A DNA stretch of 64,000 bases, taken from Candidatus Kapaibacterium sp. (GTDB taxonomy: Bacteria > Bacteroidota > Ignavibacteria > Kapaibacteriales > UBA2268). The notes under the pieces are model-generated. The model had not been told where the DNA came from and did not search any database. It saw only the letters and a list, made by a program, of their open reading frames with translations. The DNA lies in the NCBI GenBank assembly GCA_938031175.1, contig CALHGZ010000004.1, forward strand, positions 255,635-319,634. Direction: 5' to 3'. Both the position numbers and the translations under genes were made by a program. Every line of letters starts with the position of its first letter. Within the stretch, counting starts at the first letter, position 1. Shown piece by piece: positions 1-8,726 of this stretch.

Positions 1-345
1 GGAGGCATACCTTCCGATAAATTGGGCAATTTAATTGAAAAAAGTTTCGGTAGTATAAATTCGTTCAAAGCACACTTTGCAGCAGCAGCTAAAGCTGTCG
101 AAGCGAGTGGCTGGGCTTTGCTTGCCTATAGATATAGCGATAAAAGTCTTTACATTTTTCAGGTTGAAAATCATCAAAAATTATCACCTTGGAATGTAGC
201 TCCAATTATGTGTATTGATGTTTGGGAACATGCTTATTATCTAAAATATCAAAATAAACGGGCTGACTATGTAGATGGTTTTTGGAATGTAATTAATTGG
301 AAAGGTATTGAAAACAAACTAAATAACATCATTAAAGAAGGCTAA
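1..345 (+). CDS. Superoxide dismutase (Fe/Mn type), C-terminal part
   Basis: The reading frame is open from base 1, so the gene is cut by the window edge. About 114 residues remain, which is the alpha/beta C-terminal domain of Fe/Mn superoxide dismutase. The family converts superoxide to oxygen and hydrogen peroxide. The stretch DVWEHAYYLKYQNKR carries two of the four metal ligands (the Asp and the His three residues after it), followed by the usual ADYVDGFWNVINW end. The first two metal-binding histidines lie outside the window. Fe versus Mn use cannot be told from this part. A strong terminator hairpin follows. Confidence 0.95.
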   Translation, partial: GGIPSDKLGNLIEKSFGSINSFKAHFAAAAKAVEASGWALLAYRYSDKSLYIFQVENHQKLSPWNVAPIMCIDVWEHAYYLKYQNKRADYVDGFWNVINWKGIENKLNNIIKEG

Positions 346-367
346 AAAACTTCAATATAGGAAGTAG

Positions 368-400
368 AAAAATTCACCTTACGGTGAATTTTTCTTTTTA
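368..400 (+). terminator. Rho-independent terminator after the superoxide dismutase gene
   Basis: A perfect 11-bp inverted repeat (368-378 with 383-393) encloses the 4-nt loop TTAC and runs into TTCTTTTTA. It lies 23 nt after the stop codon. Confidence 0.85.
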
Positions 401-478
401 TAATGGTCTTGATTTAATTAAAGATCAATTATAAACGTCATAGTCAAAAGTTACTTTTTAATAGCGTCGGATATTATA

Positions 479-2584
479 ATGACATTTCTGAATCCTTTAG
501 TATTATTAGGTTTGATTGCTGGTGCTATTCCAATAATTTTACATCTTTTGAATTTAAGAAAACTTAAAACAATTGAGTTTTCTTCACTTAAATTTTTAAA
601 AGAATTACAGAAAACTAAAATCAGAAAACTAAAATTAAAGCAGATTTTATTGCTTATTTTACGAACATTATTAATTGTTTTCACAGTTTTGGCTTTTTCT
701 CGCCCAACTATTGAAGGTTCTTTACCGGGATTTGAGACATTTGCTAAAACGAGTGTGGCTATATTAATTGATAATTCGTTTAGTATGGATGTTTCAGATG
801 AATGGGGTAATAGATTCAATCAATCTAAAACCATTGGCAATGAGATTCTCAACTTGCTTAAAGAAGGCGATGAGGTTGTTATCATACCAATGGCTTCGAA
901 AGAAATTGCTCGAGTAAAAGGTTTAACAAAAAGTATTAACTTAGCACGAGAAGATCTAAATAAAATTAAAATAGAAATAGCAAAAGCCGATTTAGTTAAT
1001 TCGCTTAATTTAGCAGAAATAGCCTTTGAATCTGCAGCAAATATAAACCACGAAATATTTGTAATCACAGATTGTCAACCGAATATATTATTCAATGAGG
1101 AATTGGATAGTTTGAATTTATTCAAAAAGAAAACACCAATATATATAATACCTATTGGATTGAATTCCAGAGCTGATATACAAAACATATCAGTGGATTC
1201 GATAAACCTCATTACTCGAATGTTTCAAGTAAATAAACCGATAGAGTTGGAAGTTAAATTTAAAAATCATTCAATGCAAAATATCAATGGTATAATAGCG
1301 GGTTTAATATTTAATAATCAACGTGTAACCCAGAGAACTTTTAATATTGAATCTGGACGAACTAAAAACATTGCTTTTACAGCAGTTCCGAATAAAACTG
1401 GTTTGTTTACTGCTTATATTGAAGTTGAAAGTGATGCATTAGATTATGATAATAGGCGTTATTTCAGTTTTTATATACCAAGTATTCCTAAAGTATTATT
1501 GACAGGCAATAGAGCATCAACTCAATATATTATATATGCATTAGCTGGTGCAGGTATTAATATAAATGAGTTTGTAGATTTGTTCAACCCTGAAAATCTA
1601 TCCTCTGTTGATTTCAACAAATATGATGTTGTTGTTTGTACAGAAGGGAATTATCGTCAAAGTGATTTATTGAGGTTATATCAGTTTATTGCAAATGGTG
1701 GTTCTGCTTTATTATTTGCAAATACAGAAGATATAGGAGATAATTATTCACAATTTCTAGCGAATTTAGGAGTTGAAGTTTCAAACATAAAATACTTTAG
1801 TTCTTCACAGCCAGCCTATTTGACATCTCTTGACAAGATGCATCCAATATTTGAAGGAGTATTCAAAGGAACGACTGATAAAACCAATATAAGCGAGAAT
1901 ATTGAGATTTTCAAGGCTAAACCAGCAAAAAGCGGTCAATTTATAATCGAAATGCCAGGTGGAGCTTTTTTCACTGAAATTAGAAAAGATAATGGAAGAG
2001 TTTATTATTGTGCTGTCTCACCGGTAATGGATTGGAGTAGGTTCCCTATTACAGGTCTATTTCCAACACTTATTTATCGTTCAGTTATGCATTTATCAGC
2101 TACAGAAAATATTGCAGTAAATGCATTGCCAATGCAAAAAATTAATATTGTATTACCGATAAAGCTTGCTATTGGTAATGCTTATAAGGTGTTGGATCCA
2201 AGTGGGGTTGAATTTTTTAGTGAGGCACTAAAATTACCAAGTGGTTATGTGCTTAGCTTGGATGAGTTAAGAAATACCGGAGTTTACTCTGTTTATAATC
2301 AAAATGACAGGCTTGTTTCTCTTGTTAATGTTAACCATTCACCAGATGAGTCTGAGATTAGTCCCTTGAAGGAGTCTGAGTTTATCTCTTTACTAAAGTC
2401 AAAAATCGGTGAGCACAACATAGTAAGATTTCTAAAAAATACACAAAATGTTTCGAAGGATATTTCCCGTGCGAGATTAGGTACTGAATTATGGAAAATA
2501 TTTCTTATTCTTGCAATATTATGCATGATTGGAGAGATGATAGTTGCAAGAGTAACGAAAAATGAAGCTTTGGGAAGTACTTAA
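479..2584 (+). CDS. BatA-like membrane protein with VWA domain
   Basis: A 701-aa protein. Residues 1-80 match the N-terminal BatA domain: a first membrane helix (NPLVLLGLIAGAIPIILHLL), a basic linker, then a second helix (ILLLILRTLLIVFTVLAF). A von Willebrand A domain follows from about residue 88, with the metal-site motif DNSFSM. The middle (about 340-540) has a glutamine-amidotransferase-like alpha/beta pattern, and a last membrane helix lies near the C-terminus (LWKIFLILAILCMIGEMIV). Such proteins are common in Bacteroidota/Chlorobiota near MoxR/Bat genes, but no MoxR or BatB gene is visible here. Its exact role is unknown; aerotolerance is only a historical label. A 24-bp tandem repeat lies just downstream. 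Confidence 0.85.
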   Translation: MTFLNPLVLLGLIAGAIPIILHLLNLRKLKTIEFSSLKFLKELQKTKIRKLKLKQILLLILRTLLIVFTVLAFSRPTIEGSLPGFETFAKTSVAILIDNSFSMDVSDEWGNRFNQSKTIGNEILNLLKEGDEVVIIPMASKEIARVKGLTKSINLAREDLNKIKIEIAKADLVNSLNLAEIAFESAANINHEIFVITDCQPNILFNEELDSLNLFKKKTPIYIIPIGLNSRADIQNISVDSINLITRMFQVNKPIELEVKFKNHSMQNINGIIAGLIFNNQRVTQRTFNIESGRTKNIAFTAVPNKTGLFTAYIEVESDALDYDNRRYFSFYIPSIPKVLLTGNRASTQYIIYALAGAGININEFVDLFNPENLSSVDFNKYDVVVCTEGNYRQSDLLRLYQFIANGGSALLFANTEDIGDNYSQFLANLGVEVSNIKYFSSSQPAYLTSLDKMHPIFEGVFKGTTDKTNISENIEIFKAKPAKSGQFIIEMPGGAFFTEIRKDNGRVYYCAVSPVMDWSRFPITGLFPTLIYRSVMHLSATENIAVNALPMQKINIVLPIKLAIGNAYKVLDPSGVEFFSEALKLPSGYVLSLDELRNTGVYSVYNQNDRLVSLVNVNHSPDESEISPLKESEFISLLKSKIGEHNIVRFLKNTQNVSKDISRARLGTELWKIFLILAILCMIGEMIVARVTKNEALGST

Positions 2585-2628
2585 AGACACATTATATTAA
2601 TATTGGTATGTAATTTGTTAACTTAAAT

Positions 2629-2676
2629 GTAATGCATATACTCTAACGATTAGTAATGCATATACTCTAACGATTA
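2629..2676. repeat. Two perfect tandem copies of a 24-bp unit
   Basis: Bases 2629-2652 and 2653-2676 are identical 24-mers, each beginning GTAATGCATATAC and ending CTAACGATTA. They lie in the 149-nt gap between the BatA-like gene and the TPR lipoprotein gene. Each copy contains the palindrome ATGCAT. The pair may be a recent slippage duplication or a double binding site. Confidence 0.9.
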
Positions 2677-2733
2677 AAAAATAAACTTAGTGAAATACGT
2701 CTTGAAATTAGTAAACAGCCTAAAACAATAAAG

Positions 2734-4845
2734 ATGCGTAGAATATTCCATATCATATTTTCAATGATTGCTTTGACCGCAATCTCCTGTATGAATTGGG
2801 AAAATTTTATAACCTATTATAATACATATTATAATACCGAAAGAATAATTAATGAGGTAGAGAACGAATTCGAATATCAGAACGAAAAAAAAAGAATAAC
2901 ACCACGACAGCTAATTCCCAGAACAGAAATATTTTATGATAAAAAAGATGCATTGGGACCTCCGGATTTTATGCGTGATTTTATTGTATCACAGCAGAAA
3001 CGTCAACCAGTTAAGAGAAAATTAGATTCAATTGAAATTAAAGGTTCAAAAATATTAGCACATCGGTCTAAGAGTAAATTTGTTGAGGGGACACTATTTT
3101 TAATGGCAAAAGCATATTTTTATGATAATGCTTGGCTCAATTCTCAAATCAAAACAAGCGAATTAATTGATAGATATCCGGATGGCGAATGGTCGCCAGA
3201 TGCACATTTGCTGATGGCAAAAAATTACCTTATACAAAGGAAATTTTATGAAGGTAAACTTGTATTATCACGAACTGTTGATATAGCCTGGCACAAAGAA
3301 AGATACGATATACTTTCTGAAGCATTTAGATTAGAAGCTGAATTATCATTATATCAAGATGATATTGAAGGTGCTTACAGACCATATTTGCAAGCCATAG
3401 CACAATCCAGCGATAATAATTTAAGAGCTAAATGGCAGTTTGAATTAGCTGCTATTTTATTCCGTGCCGCTAAATTTGAACGTGCTGAGATAGAATTTGC
3501 TAAAGTTTTCCGTTTCAGTCCTGATTATATAACAAGATTTGAAGCTAAGCTTTACAGAGCTAGTTCATTAGCAAGAATTGGTAAATTCGAAGAAGCAGAA
3601 AAATTATTAGATGAACTTGAAAGAGATAGAAAATTCGAAGAATGGTCTGTTTATGTTTTAGCAGAGCGAATGAATTTAGTTAGGCTTCAAAATGATATGA
3701 GCAAATTTAAAATTTATGAGAAAATAGCTGATTCGGCTTATGCTAATCATCCTGCTTTAATGACAACTTACTATGAACTTGGGATGAAATATTTTAAAGA
3801 TAAGGACTATTCAACCGCACGTATGTATTTTGCCCGCTCTAAAGGCACACGATCACCAGTTTTTGAATCATCACTGAGATTATATTTTCTTATTAATGAT
3901 TTGGAATCCAGAAAAAACAAATTATCAACAACATTATTATCGCTGAGCCGCGGAGAAGAAGTGGTTGACTCAACTGGATTTATTGTGGCACTTGAGCTAT
4001 TCGAGGTAGGGCGAATACATGAACAGTTGGGAAATCTGGATTCGGCAAGATATTATTATGAGCTTGCTGTCAAAATGAGTCCAATAGAAAGGGATGAATC
4101 AGCCCGCTATTTATATGTATATGCACTAAGTTTGAAAGAACTCGACCCAATAAAATCCGATTCATTACTCGATTTAATAGCTCACAATTATCCATTTACT
4201 GAGTATGGCAAAGAAGCAATTAAGTACCATGGTTATACTACTGAATTTGTAATAGATTCGGTTGCTGAATTATATCAATCGGGCGATAGATTCCGTCGAA
4301 CAGGACAATATAATTATGCAATTGATCAATTTAAGCAATTGTATTATAAATATCCTGATTCTAAATATGCCCCTAAATCTATTTATACTATTGGGTGGAT
4401 ATATGAAAATAATTTACAACAGCCAGATTCTGCTTTGATATACTATCAGATTTTATTAAAATATTATCCACATACTGAATATGCTGGGGATGTACGATTG
4501 AGTGTAGCTTATTTATTGGCTTTGCGGAGTGGAGAGGAACTACCCGATTCGCTCAAACCAAAGGTTGTAATAAAACAAACAAAAGGCGATCCCGGGGTAT
4601 TTAAGACAATTGAGAAAGTAAAAGAGAAGGAACAACAATCTCTCACTCCTGAGAATCTTCTTCAAGCTCCAGGTAAATTTTTCGAGGGTATTAAAGAAAG
4701 CATAAGTAAACCACTTGAAAGTATAAAAGAATTTAAATTACCCGAAAATCCATTCGACTTACTCAAATCCGAGGAGAAAAAATCCAGCGAAGAAAATATT
4801 GAAGAAACCACTAATCAACCGATAAAACCCGAGGATAAAGATTAA
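2734..4845 (+). CDS. TPR lipoprotein, PorW/SprE-like
   Basis: A 703-aa protein with a lipoprotein signal: a hydrophobic N-terminus and lipobox AISC with Cys19. Right after it comes the Tyr/Asn-rich segment ITYYNTYYNTE, similar in style and place to the start of PorW/SprE lipoproteins of the type IX secretion system. The body holds many tetratricopeptide repeats, clearest at about 110-170, 220-300, 430-480 and 515-590 (for example YNYAIDQFKQLYYKYPDSKYAP). The last 100 residues are Lys/Glu/Pro-rich and low in complexity. I infer a periplasm-facing outer-membrane lipoprotein that scaffolds secretion or envelope parts. The T9SS link is supported by the PorV-like and sorting-domain proteins in the window but is not proven by sequence alone. 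Confidence 0.7.
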   Translation: MRRIFHIIFSMIALTAISCMNWENFITYYNTYYNTERIINEVENEFEYQNEKKRITPRQLIPRTEIFYDKKDALGPPDFMRDFIVSQQKRQPVKRKLDSIEIKGSKILAHRSKSKFVEGTLFLMAKAYFYDNAWLNSQIKTSELIDRYPDGEWSPDAHLLMAKNYLIQRKFYEGKLVLSRTVDIAWHKERYDILSEAFRLEAELSLYQDDIEGAYRPYLQAIAQSSDNNLRAKWQFELAAILFRAAKFERAEIEFAKVFRFSPDYITRFEAKLYRASSLARIGKFEEAEKLLDELERDRKFEEWSVYVLAERMNLVRLQNDMSKFKIYEKIADSAYANHPALMTTYYELGMKYFKDKDYSTARMYFARSKGTRSPVFESSLRLYFLINDLESRKNKLSTTLLSLSRGEEVVDSTGFIVALELFEVGRIHEQLGNLDSARYYYELAVKMSPIERDESARYLYVYALSLKELDPIKSDSLLDLIAHNYPFTEYGKEAIKYHGYTTEFVIDSVAELYQSGDRFRRTGQYNYAIDQFKQLYYKYPDSKYAPKSIYTIGWIYENNLQQPDSALIYYQILLKYYPHTEYAGDVRLSVAYLLALRSGEELPDSLKPKVVIKQTKGDPGVFKTIEKVKEKEQQSLTPENLLQAPGKFFEGIKESISKPLESIKEFKLPENPFDLLKSEEKKSSEENIEETTNQPIKPEDKD

Positions 4846-4906
4846 TCTCATTATTTTAAAAAGTTATAATTTTGTATGAATAATTTTTTATTCATTAGTT
4901 TTATTT

Positions 4907-6040
4907 ATGGAAGAATCACATAATCGTAAGAATAAATTATCAAATATTAAAAGGCCAAGTCCATTAAGCTTGCTACAAAGCAAAGTCAAGGAGTTGGAAC
5001 ACCAGCTGACCTGGTATAAATCATTTTTTGAGAATGCAACAGATGCAGTTTTTATAATACAGCCCGAAACATGGTGCGTTTTAGATGCCAATGAATATGC
5101 TGCAACTTTATTGGGATTATCAAGAGATGAACTATTGGGAACCAAGTTACCACAATTCAGACGCATATTTAAATTATTAAAAAAATCTAATTCACCGATG
5201 ATATTAAGCGAATTATCGCTTGATACGCCCAATAATTCTGGGCTTGTGCTTGAAGTAAGTGCCAGATTTGTTGAATACGAAGGGCAAAAACTTATTCAGG
5301 CTATAGCTCGTGATGTAGGTGAGCAATATGCACTAACTGATAAATTGGTTCAGGCTGATAAATTGGTACTTTTAGGTCAGTTGTCAGCTGGTATTGCCCA
5401 TGAAATAAGGAATCCATTAGCTGCTGTCAATCTGAACTTACAGGTTCTACAAAGAAAAATTTCACCGGAACGCCCTGAATATGGATATGTAATTACAGCC
5501 TTGCAAGGAGTCGAAAGAATTTCAAAAATTGTGGACTTAACATTGAATTTTTCAAGACAAGCAATTCCTGATATACAAGGGTTGGATATAAATGCTCTTC
5601 TGCAAAGTACACTTGAACTTATCAGTACAGTTATAAAGAAAAAAGATATAACGGTCGAGTTGAAATTTGATGAAAAACTACCATTAGCATCTGCTGATGC
5701 AAAGCAAATTCAGCAAGTTTTTATAAATCTTTTAACAAATGCAGCCGATGCCATAATTGATAAAGGTAAAATCACGATTAAAACTTATACTGAAAAGGTT
5801 CATCGCAACAAAGGAGAATATATTGTTATATCAATTAGGGATACTGGCATTGGCATACCTGCTGAGGATTTACCTAAAATATTCAATCCGTTCTTTACCC
5901 GCAAAGCTGAAGGAACGGGTTTGGGCTTACCTATAACACAGAGAATTCTGCATAATCACAATGGGGTTATTGATGTAGAAAGCAGGGTCGGTGTTGGGAC
6001 AGTATTTTACATTAAACTGCCTGTTCCGAACGAAAAATAA
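4907..6040 (+). CDS. PAS-domain sensor histidine kinase, NtrB-like
   Basis: A 377-aa soluble kinase. A PAS domain spans about 38-145 (FFENATDAVFIIQPETWCVLD). The HisKA domain has a good H-box (SAGIAHEIRNPLAAV, phospho-acceptor His165). The catalytic ATPase domain shows the N-box (QQVFINLLTNAADAI), G1 (DTGIGIP), F-box (FNPFFTRK) and G2 (GTGLGLPI). No membrane helix is seen, so it senses a cytoplasmic signal. The gene for a sigma-54 response regulator starts 95 nt downstream, the usual NtrB/NtrC arrangement; the pair probably works together. The input signal is unknown and nitrogen control should not be assumed. Confidence 0.9.
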   Translation: MEESHNRKNKLSNIKRPSPLSLLQSKVKELEHQLTWYKSFFENATDAVFIIQPETWCVLDANEYAATLLGLSRDELLGTKLPQFRRIFKLLKKSNSPMILSELSLDTPNNSGLVLEVSARFVEYEGQKLIQAIARDVGEQYALTDKLVQADKLVLLGQLSAGIAHEIRNPLAAVNLNLQVLQRKISPERPEYGYVITALQGVERISKIVDLTLNFSRQAIPDIQGLDINALLQSTLELISTVIKKKDITVELKFDEKLPLASADAKQIQQVFINLLTNAADAIIDKGKITIKTYTEKVHRNKGEYIVISIRDTGIGIPAEDLPKIFNPFFTRKAEGTGLGLPITQRILHNHNGVIDVESRVGVGTVFYIKLPVPNEK

Positions 6041-6135
6041 TTCATTATAAGAAAAGTGTTTTATGATTGGTAATTATTAATTAATTTTATAATATTAGCC
6101 ATTTTAATATTTACATAACACATCAAACAAAATAA

Positions 6136-7560
6136 ATGGGCAAACAAAACTATACAATTGTTGTAATAGAGGATGATCCACTCGTCAATCGCACTGTTGA
6201 AGGTATATTAGCTGATAAATATAATCGTGTGATAACTTATACCGATCCTCAACGGGCATTGGATGAGCTACATATTTTAAGCCCCGATCTGATTTTACTT
6301 GATATTTTTCTCGGTCATTTCAACGGACTTGATATTTTGGAAATGCTCCGCAAACAGGGCTATACCATGCCAGTAATAATGATGACTGCCTTTTCGGATA
6401 TCAAAATGGCTGTCCGGGCTATGAAACTCGGAGCTGAGGATTTTATAGTAAAACCGCTTGATCTTGAACAGCTCGAAGTTTCTGTCGAAAGAACACTACA
6501 AAACTATGACCTTCGTAGGCAGGTTGATATATTATCAGAACAATTAAAACAAGAGCAACCAAGCGAGATATTAGGAAATTCTGAAGGTATGCAAAAGGCA
6601 CTTGAACTTGCAAAAATTGTTGCTGCAGTACCTGATACAACAGTTCTAATTGGAGGTGAATCTGGTACAGGTAAAGAATTGCTGGGGCGTTTCATACATA
6701 TGAACTCACCAAGAGCCAAAGGACCATTTGTTACGATTAACTGTGGTGCAATACCAAGAGAGTTGGCCGAAAATGAATTATTTGGCTATGAGAGAGGTGC
6801 ATTTACAGGTGCTACTGAAAAAATCAAACCAGGTAAATTCGAACAAGCTCATCACGGTACAATTCTTTTCGATGAAATTGCTGAATTGAGTCTTGATTTG
6901 CAAGTGAAACTTCTAAGAGTTCTTCAAGAAAAGAGTTTCTATCGATTAGGTGGAACTAAAGAAATTACTGTTGATGTACGTGTTATTGCATCTACAAATC
7001 GAGATCTCGAGAAACTTGTTGAGGAAGAAAAGTTCAGAGAAGATTTATATTATAGACTAAACGTTGCAAGAATTCATTTACCGCCACTGCGAGAGCGAGG
7101 TAATGATATTGTACTTTTAGCAACTGCGTTTGTTAAGGAATTCAACAAAAAATTCGCAAAGAATGTATCGGGTTTTACAGCCGAAGCCGTTGAATTGATG
7201 AAAAGTTATCCTTGGAAAGGAAATGTTAGAGAGCTTAGAAATTGCATTGAGAGAGTTATGCTATTGGAGACAGGGGATATAATAACAAAAGAATCCTTAA
7301 GTTTTTTAAGAGCTTCAATGACACCAGTTATTGGAACAGCAAAGCAGCCAGTGGAAATAAAGGATGGCCAGCATTACCTGCAAATATCCAAAACAGGAGT
7401 ACCTATGGCAAATGTAATCAAAGACTTAATTATTCAAACATTAAAAATTACAAATGGCAATCAAATTAAAGCTGCTAAATTGCTTGGTATCTCGAGAGCT
7501 AAATTGAGATATAGAATTGAACAGCTTGGGATAAACATATCAGGGAAAAATATTTCATAA
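6136..7560 (+). CDS. Sigma-54-dependent response regulator, NtrC family
   Basis: A 474-aa protein with the three classic parts. The receiver domain (1-120) has the acidic pair EDD and phospho-acceptor Asp56 in LILLDIF. The AAA+ domain (about 145-385) has Walker A GGESGTGKE, the sigma-54-contacting GAFTGA loop at 221-226, Walker B ILFDEIAEL and an R-finger region (LRERGNDI). The C-terminal Fis-type helix-turn-helix is at about 440-468 (NQIKAAKLLGISRAKLRYRI). It is complete and should activate sigma-54 promoters. A -24/-12 site lies 31 nt after its stop codon, before the next gene, and four more are in this window. The rpoN gene is not here. Confidence 0.95.
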   Translation: MGKQNYTIVVIEDDPLVNRTVEGILADKYNRVITYTDPQRALDELHILSPDLILLDIFLGHFNGLDILEMLRKQGYTMPVIMMTAFSDIKMAVRAMKLGAEDFIVKPLDLEQLEVSVERTLQNYDLRRQVDILSEQLKQEQPSEILGNSEGMQKALELAKIVAAVPDTTVLIGGESGTGKELLGRFIHMNSPRAKGPFVTINCGAIPRELAENELFGYERGAFTGATEKIKPGKFEQAHHGTILFDEIAELSLDLQVKLLRVLQEKSFYRLGGTKEITVDVRVIASTNRDLEKLVEEEKFREDLYYRLNVARIHLPPLRERGNDIVLLATAFVKEFNKKFAKNVSGFTAEAVELMKSYPWKGNVRELRNCIERVMLLETGDIITKESLSFLRASMTPVIGTAKQPVEIKDGQHYLQISKTGVPMANVIKDLIIQTLKITNGNQIKAAKLLGISRAKLRYRIEQLGINISGKNIS

Positions 7561-7590
7561 AAAGACAATTCTTTTTATTACTATTAATTA

Positions 7591-7607
7591 AGGGCACAAT
7601 TATTGCA
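7591..7607 (+). promoter_or_regulatory. Sigma-54-type (-24/-12) promoter
   Basis: AGGGCACAATTATTGCA fits the consensus YTGGCACGRNNNTTGCW at GGCAC and TTGCA with the exact spacing; 11 of 14 informative positions match. Transcription would start near 7618, giving a leader of about 28 nt to the ATG at 7646. Confidence 0.7.
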
Positions 7608-7645
7608 TATATGACTATTGATATTATACTTTTTTGGTTTTATTT

Positions 7646-8197
7646 ATGGACAAAAATCCCAATATATCAGAAGAATTTGAAGATCCTTTTGGTGAAACAT
7701 TCGATAAAGAAGATGTAGTTGAATCCATATCCGAAATCGAAAAATTAGCAAATGAAAGATCAACAACTAAAGATTTTTCTGAGAAATACAAACCCAGAAA
7801 CAAAGAAATACAAAAATTTATTGAAAGAGATAATATAGAAGAAATAAATGATGCGGAATTTAAAGTATTTTCCGAAGTTCATCAAAATTTTGAATTCAAA
7901 GATTTCCTTGAACTTCCTAAAATATCCGGCATAAAATTAAGGACTCCGGAGGGGAATTATTATCCAAGAGAAATTATTGAGGAAAGAAAGCAAAAAGTTG
8001 TAATAAGTGATAATATTATCGATGAACATAAAAGAACAACAATTCTTACAGATTATGATAGCGATGGTAATATTACCTCAATAGAAGTTATTTGTAGATG
8101 TGGAGAAAAAACTATTATCCATTTAGAATTTGAAAAAGATAGTGAAAATGAATCACTAAAACAATTATCAGATAAAAATATAAAGCAAGCTGATTAA
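7646..8197 (+). CDS. Unknown acidic protein behind a sigma-54 promoter
   Basis: A 183-aa protein that I do not recognise. It is rich in Glu, Asp and Lys and has no signal peptide or membrane helix, so it is probably cytoplasmic. The first 80 residues look disordered ([19 protein letters not shown]). The second half looks folded, with strand-like segments ending in [16 protein letters not shown], which contains a Cys-x-Cys pair. The ATG at 7646 is chosen over an in-frame TTG at 7634 because the predicted sigma-54 start near 7618 would leave the TTG almost no leader. It lies just after the NtrC-type activator gene. Its stop codon overlaps the clpS stop by 4 nt. Confidence 0.7.
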   Translation: MDKNPNISEEFEDPFGETFDKEDVVESISEIEKLANERSTTKDFSEKYKPRNKEIQKFIERDNIEEINDAEFKVFSEVHQNFEFKDFLELPKISGIKLRTPEGNYYPREIIEERKQKVVISDNIIDEHKRTTILTDYDSDGNITSIEVICRCGEKTIIHLEFEKDSENESLKQLSDKNIKQAD

Positions 8198-8511
8198 TAC
8201 TCAATCTGAGTATGTAGAGCAATTTCCTCAAGTATAGAACTAACTCTTAAGCAATCATCAATATCGCCTTCATAAACACAACTTTTGCCTTTGTTATGCA
8301 CTTCCCAGGTCAATTCTTCAGCTCTTGCTCGTGAACAGTTAATGGCTTTAATTAGTTGATTGATTACCTCTTCAAAAGTGTGCCAATCATCATTGAATAA
8401 AATTACTTTAGCTGCATAAGTAGTGCCATCAACGACTTCCACATCTGGTACTTCAGTTTCTTGGGGCATTGCAAGCGAATTGATTGGGCGATGTAACAGC
8501 ATCTCTATCAT
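8194..8511 (-). CDS. clpS: ATP-dependent Clp protease adaptor ClpS
   Basis: About 105 aa. ClpS binds N-degron substrates and hands them to ClpAP. The conserved core [21 protein letters not shown] contains the Asn-Asp-Asp and Thr residues of the N-degron pocket, followed by the helices with [13 protein letters not shown]. The ATG at 8511 is taken; the frame is open to a TTG at 8544 and there is a further ATG at 8502, so the exact N-terminus is uncertain. The gene converges on the upstream plus-strand gene with overlapping stop codons (TTAA). No clpA or aat gene is nearby. Confidence 0.93.
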   Translation of the reverse strand: MIEMLLHRPINSLAMPQETEVPDVEVVDGTTYAAKVILFNDDWHTFEEVINQLIKAINCSRARAEELTWEVHNKGKSCVYEGDIDDCLRVSSILEEIALHTQIEY

Positions 8512-8726
8512 TATGTTATTGTTTTCAATATTGATTAACCTCAATCAAATTATGACTAATTTAATAAAATTTTAGTGAAATTGGAATGTTTAATTCTATC
8601 GGGTTATAAATATCAAAATTCTTTTTTAAAATGAATATGTTTTGTAATTTGACAAAATTATTTTTGAAATTCTGGCAATTTTAATTGAAAATATACTGGT
8701 GTTTGGGTTACTAACTGGTAAATATT

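Noticed and set aside
22-345. The TTG at 22 as the start of a short superoxide dismutase
   Set aside because: The frame continues upstream to base 1 with family-like residues (GGIPSDKLGN), so the gene is cut by the window edge, not truncated.
451-819. Open frame on the minus strand opposite the BatA-like gene
   Set aside because: It lies wholly over a well-supported gene on the other strand and shows no domain. The same holds for the other antisense frames inside nuoL, nuoM, pheT and the coiled-coil gene.
2603-2619. Possible sigma-54 site TTGGTATGTAATTTGTT before the TPR lipoprotein gene
   Set aside because: Only about 10 of 14 informative positions fit, both boxes have mismatches at key bases (T for C), and the distance to the gene is over 100 nt.
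8679-8696. CTGGCA followed by TTGAA upstream of nuoL
   Set aside because: The spacing between boxes is one base too long for a -24/-12 promoter.
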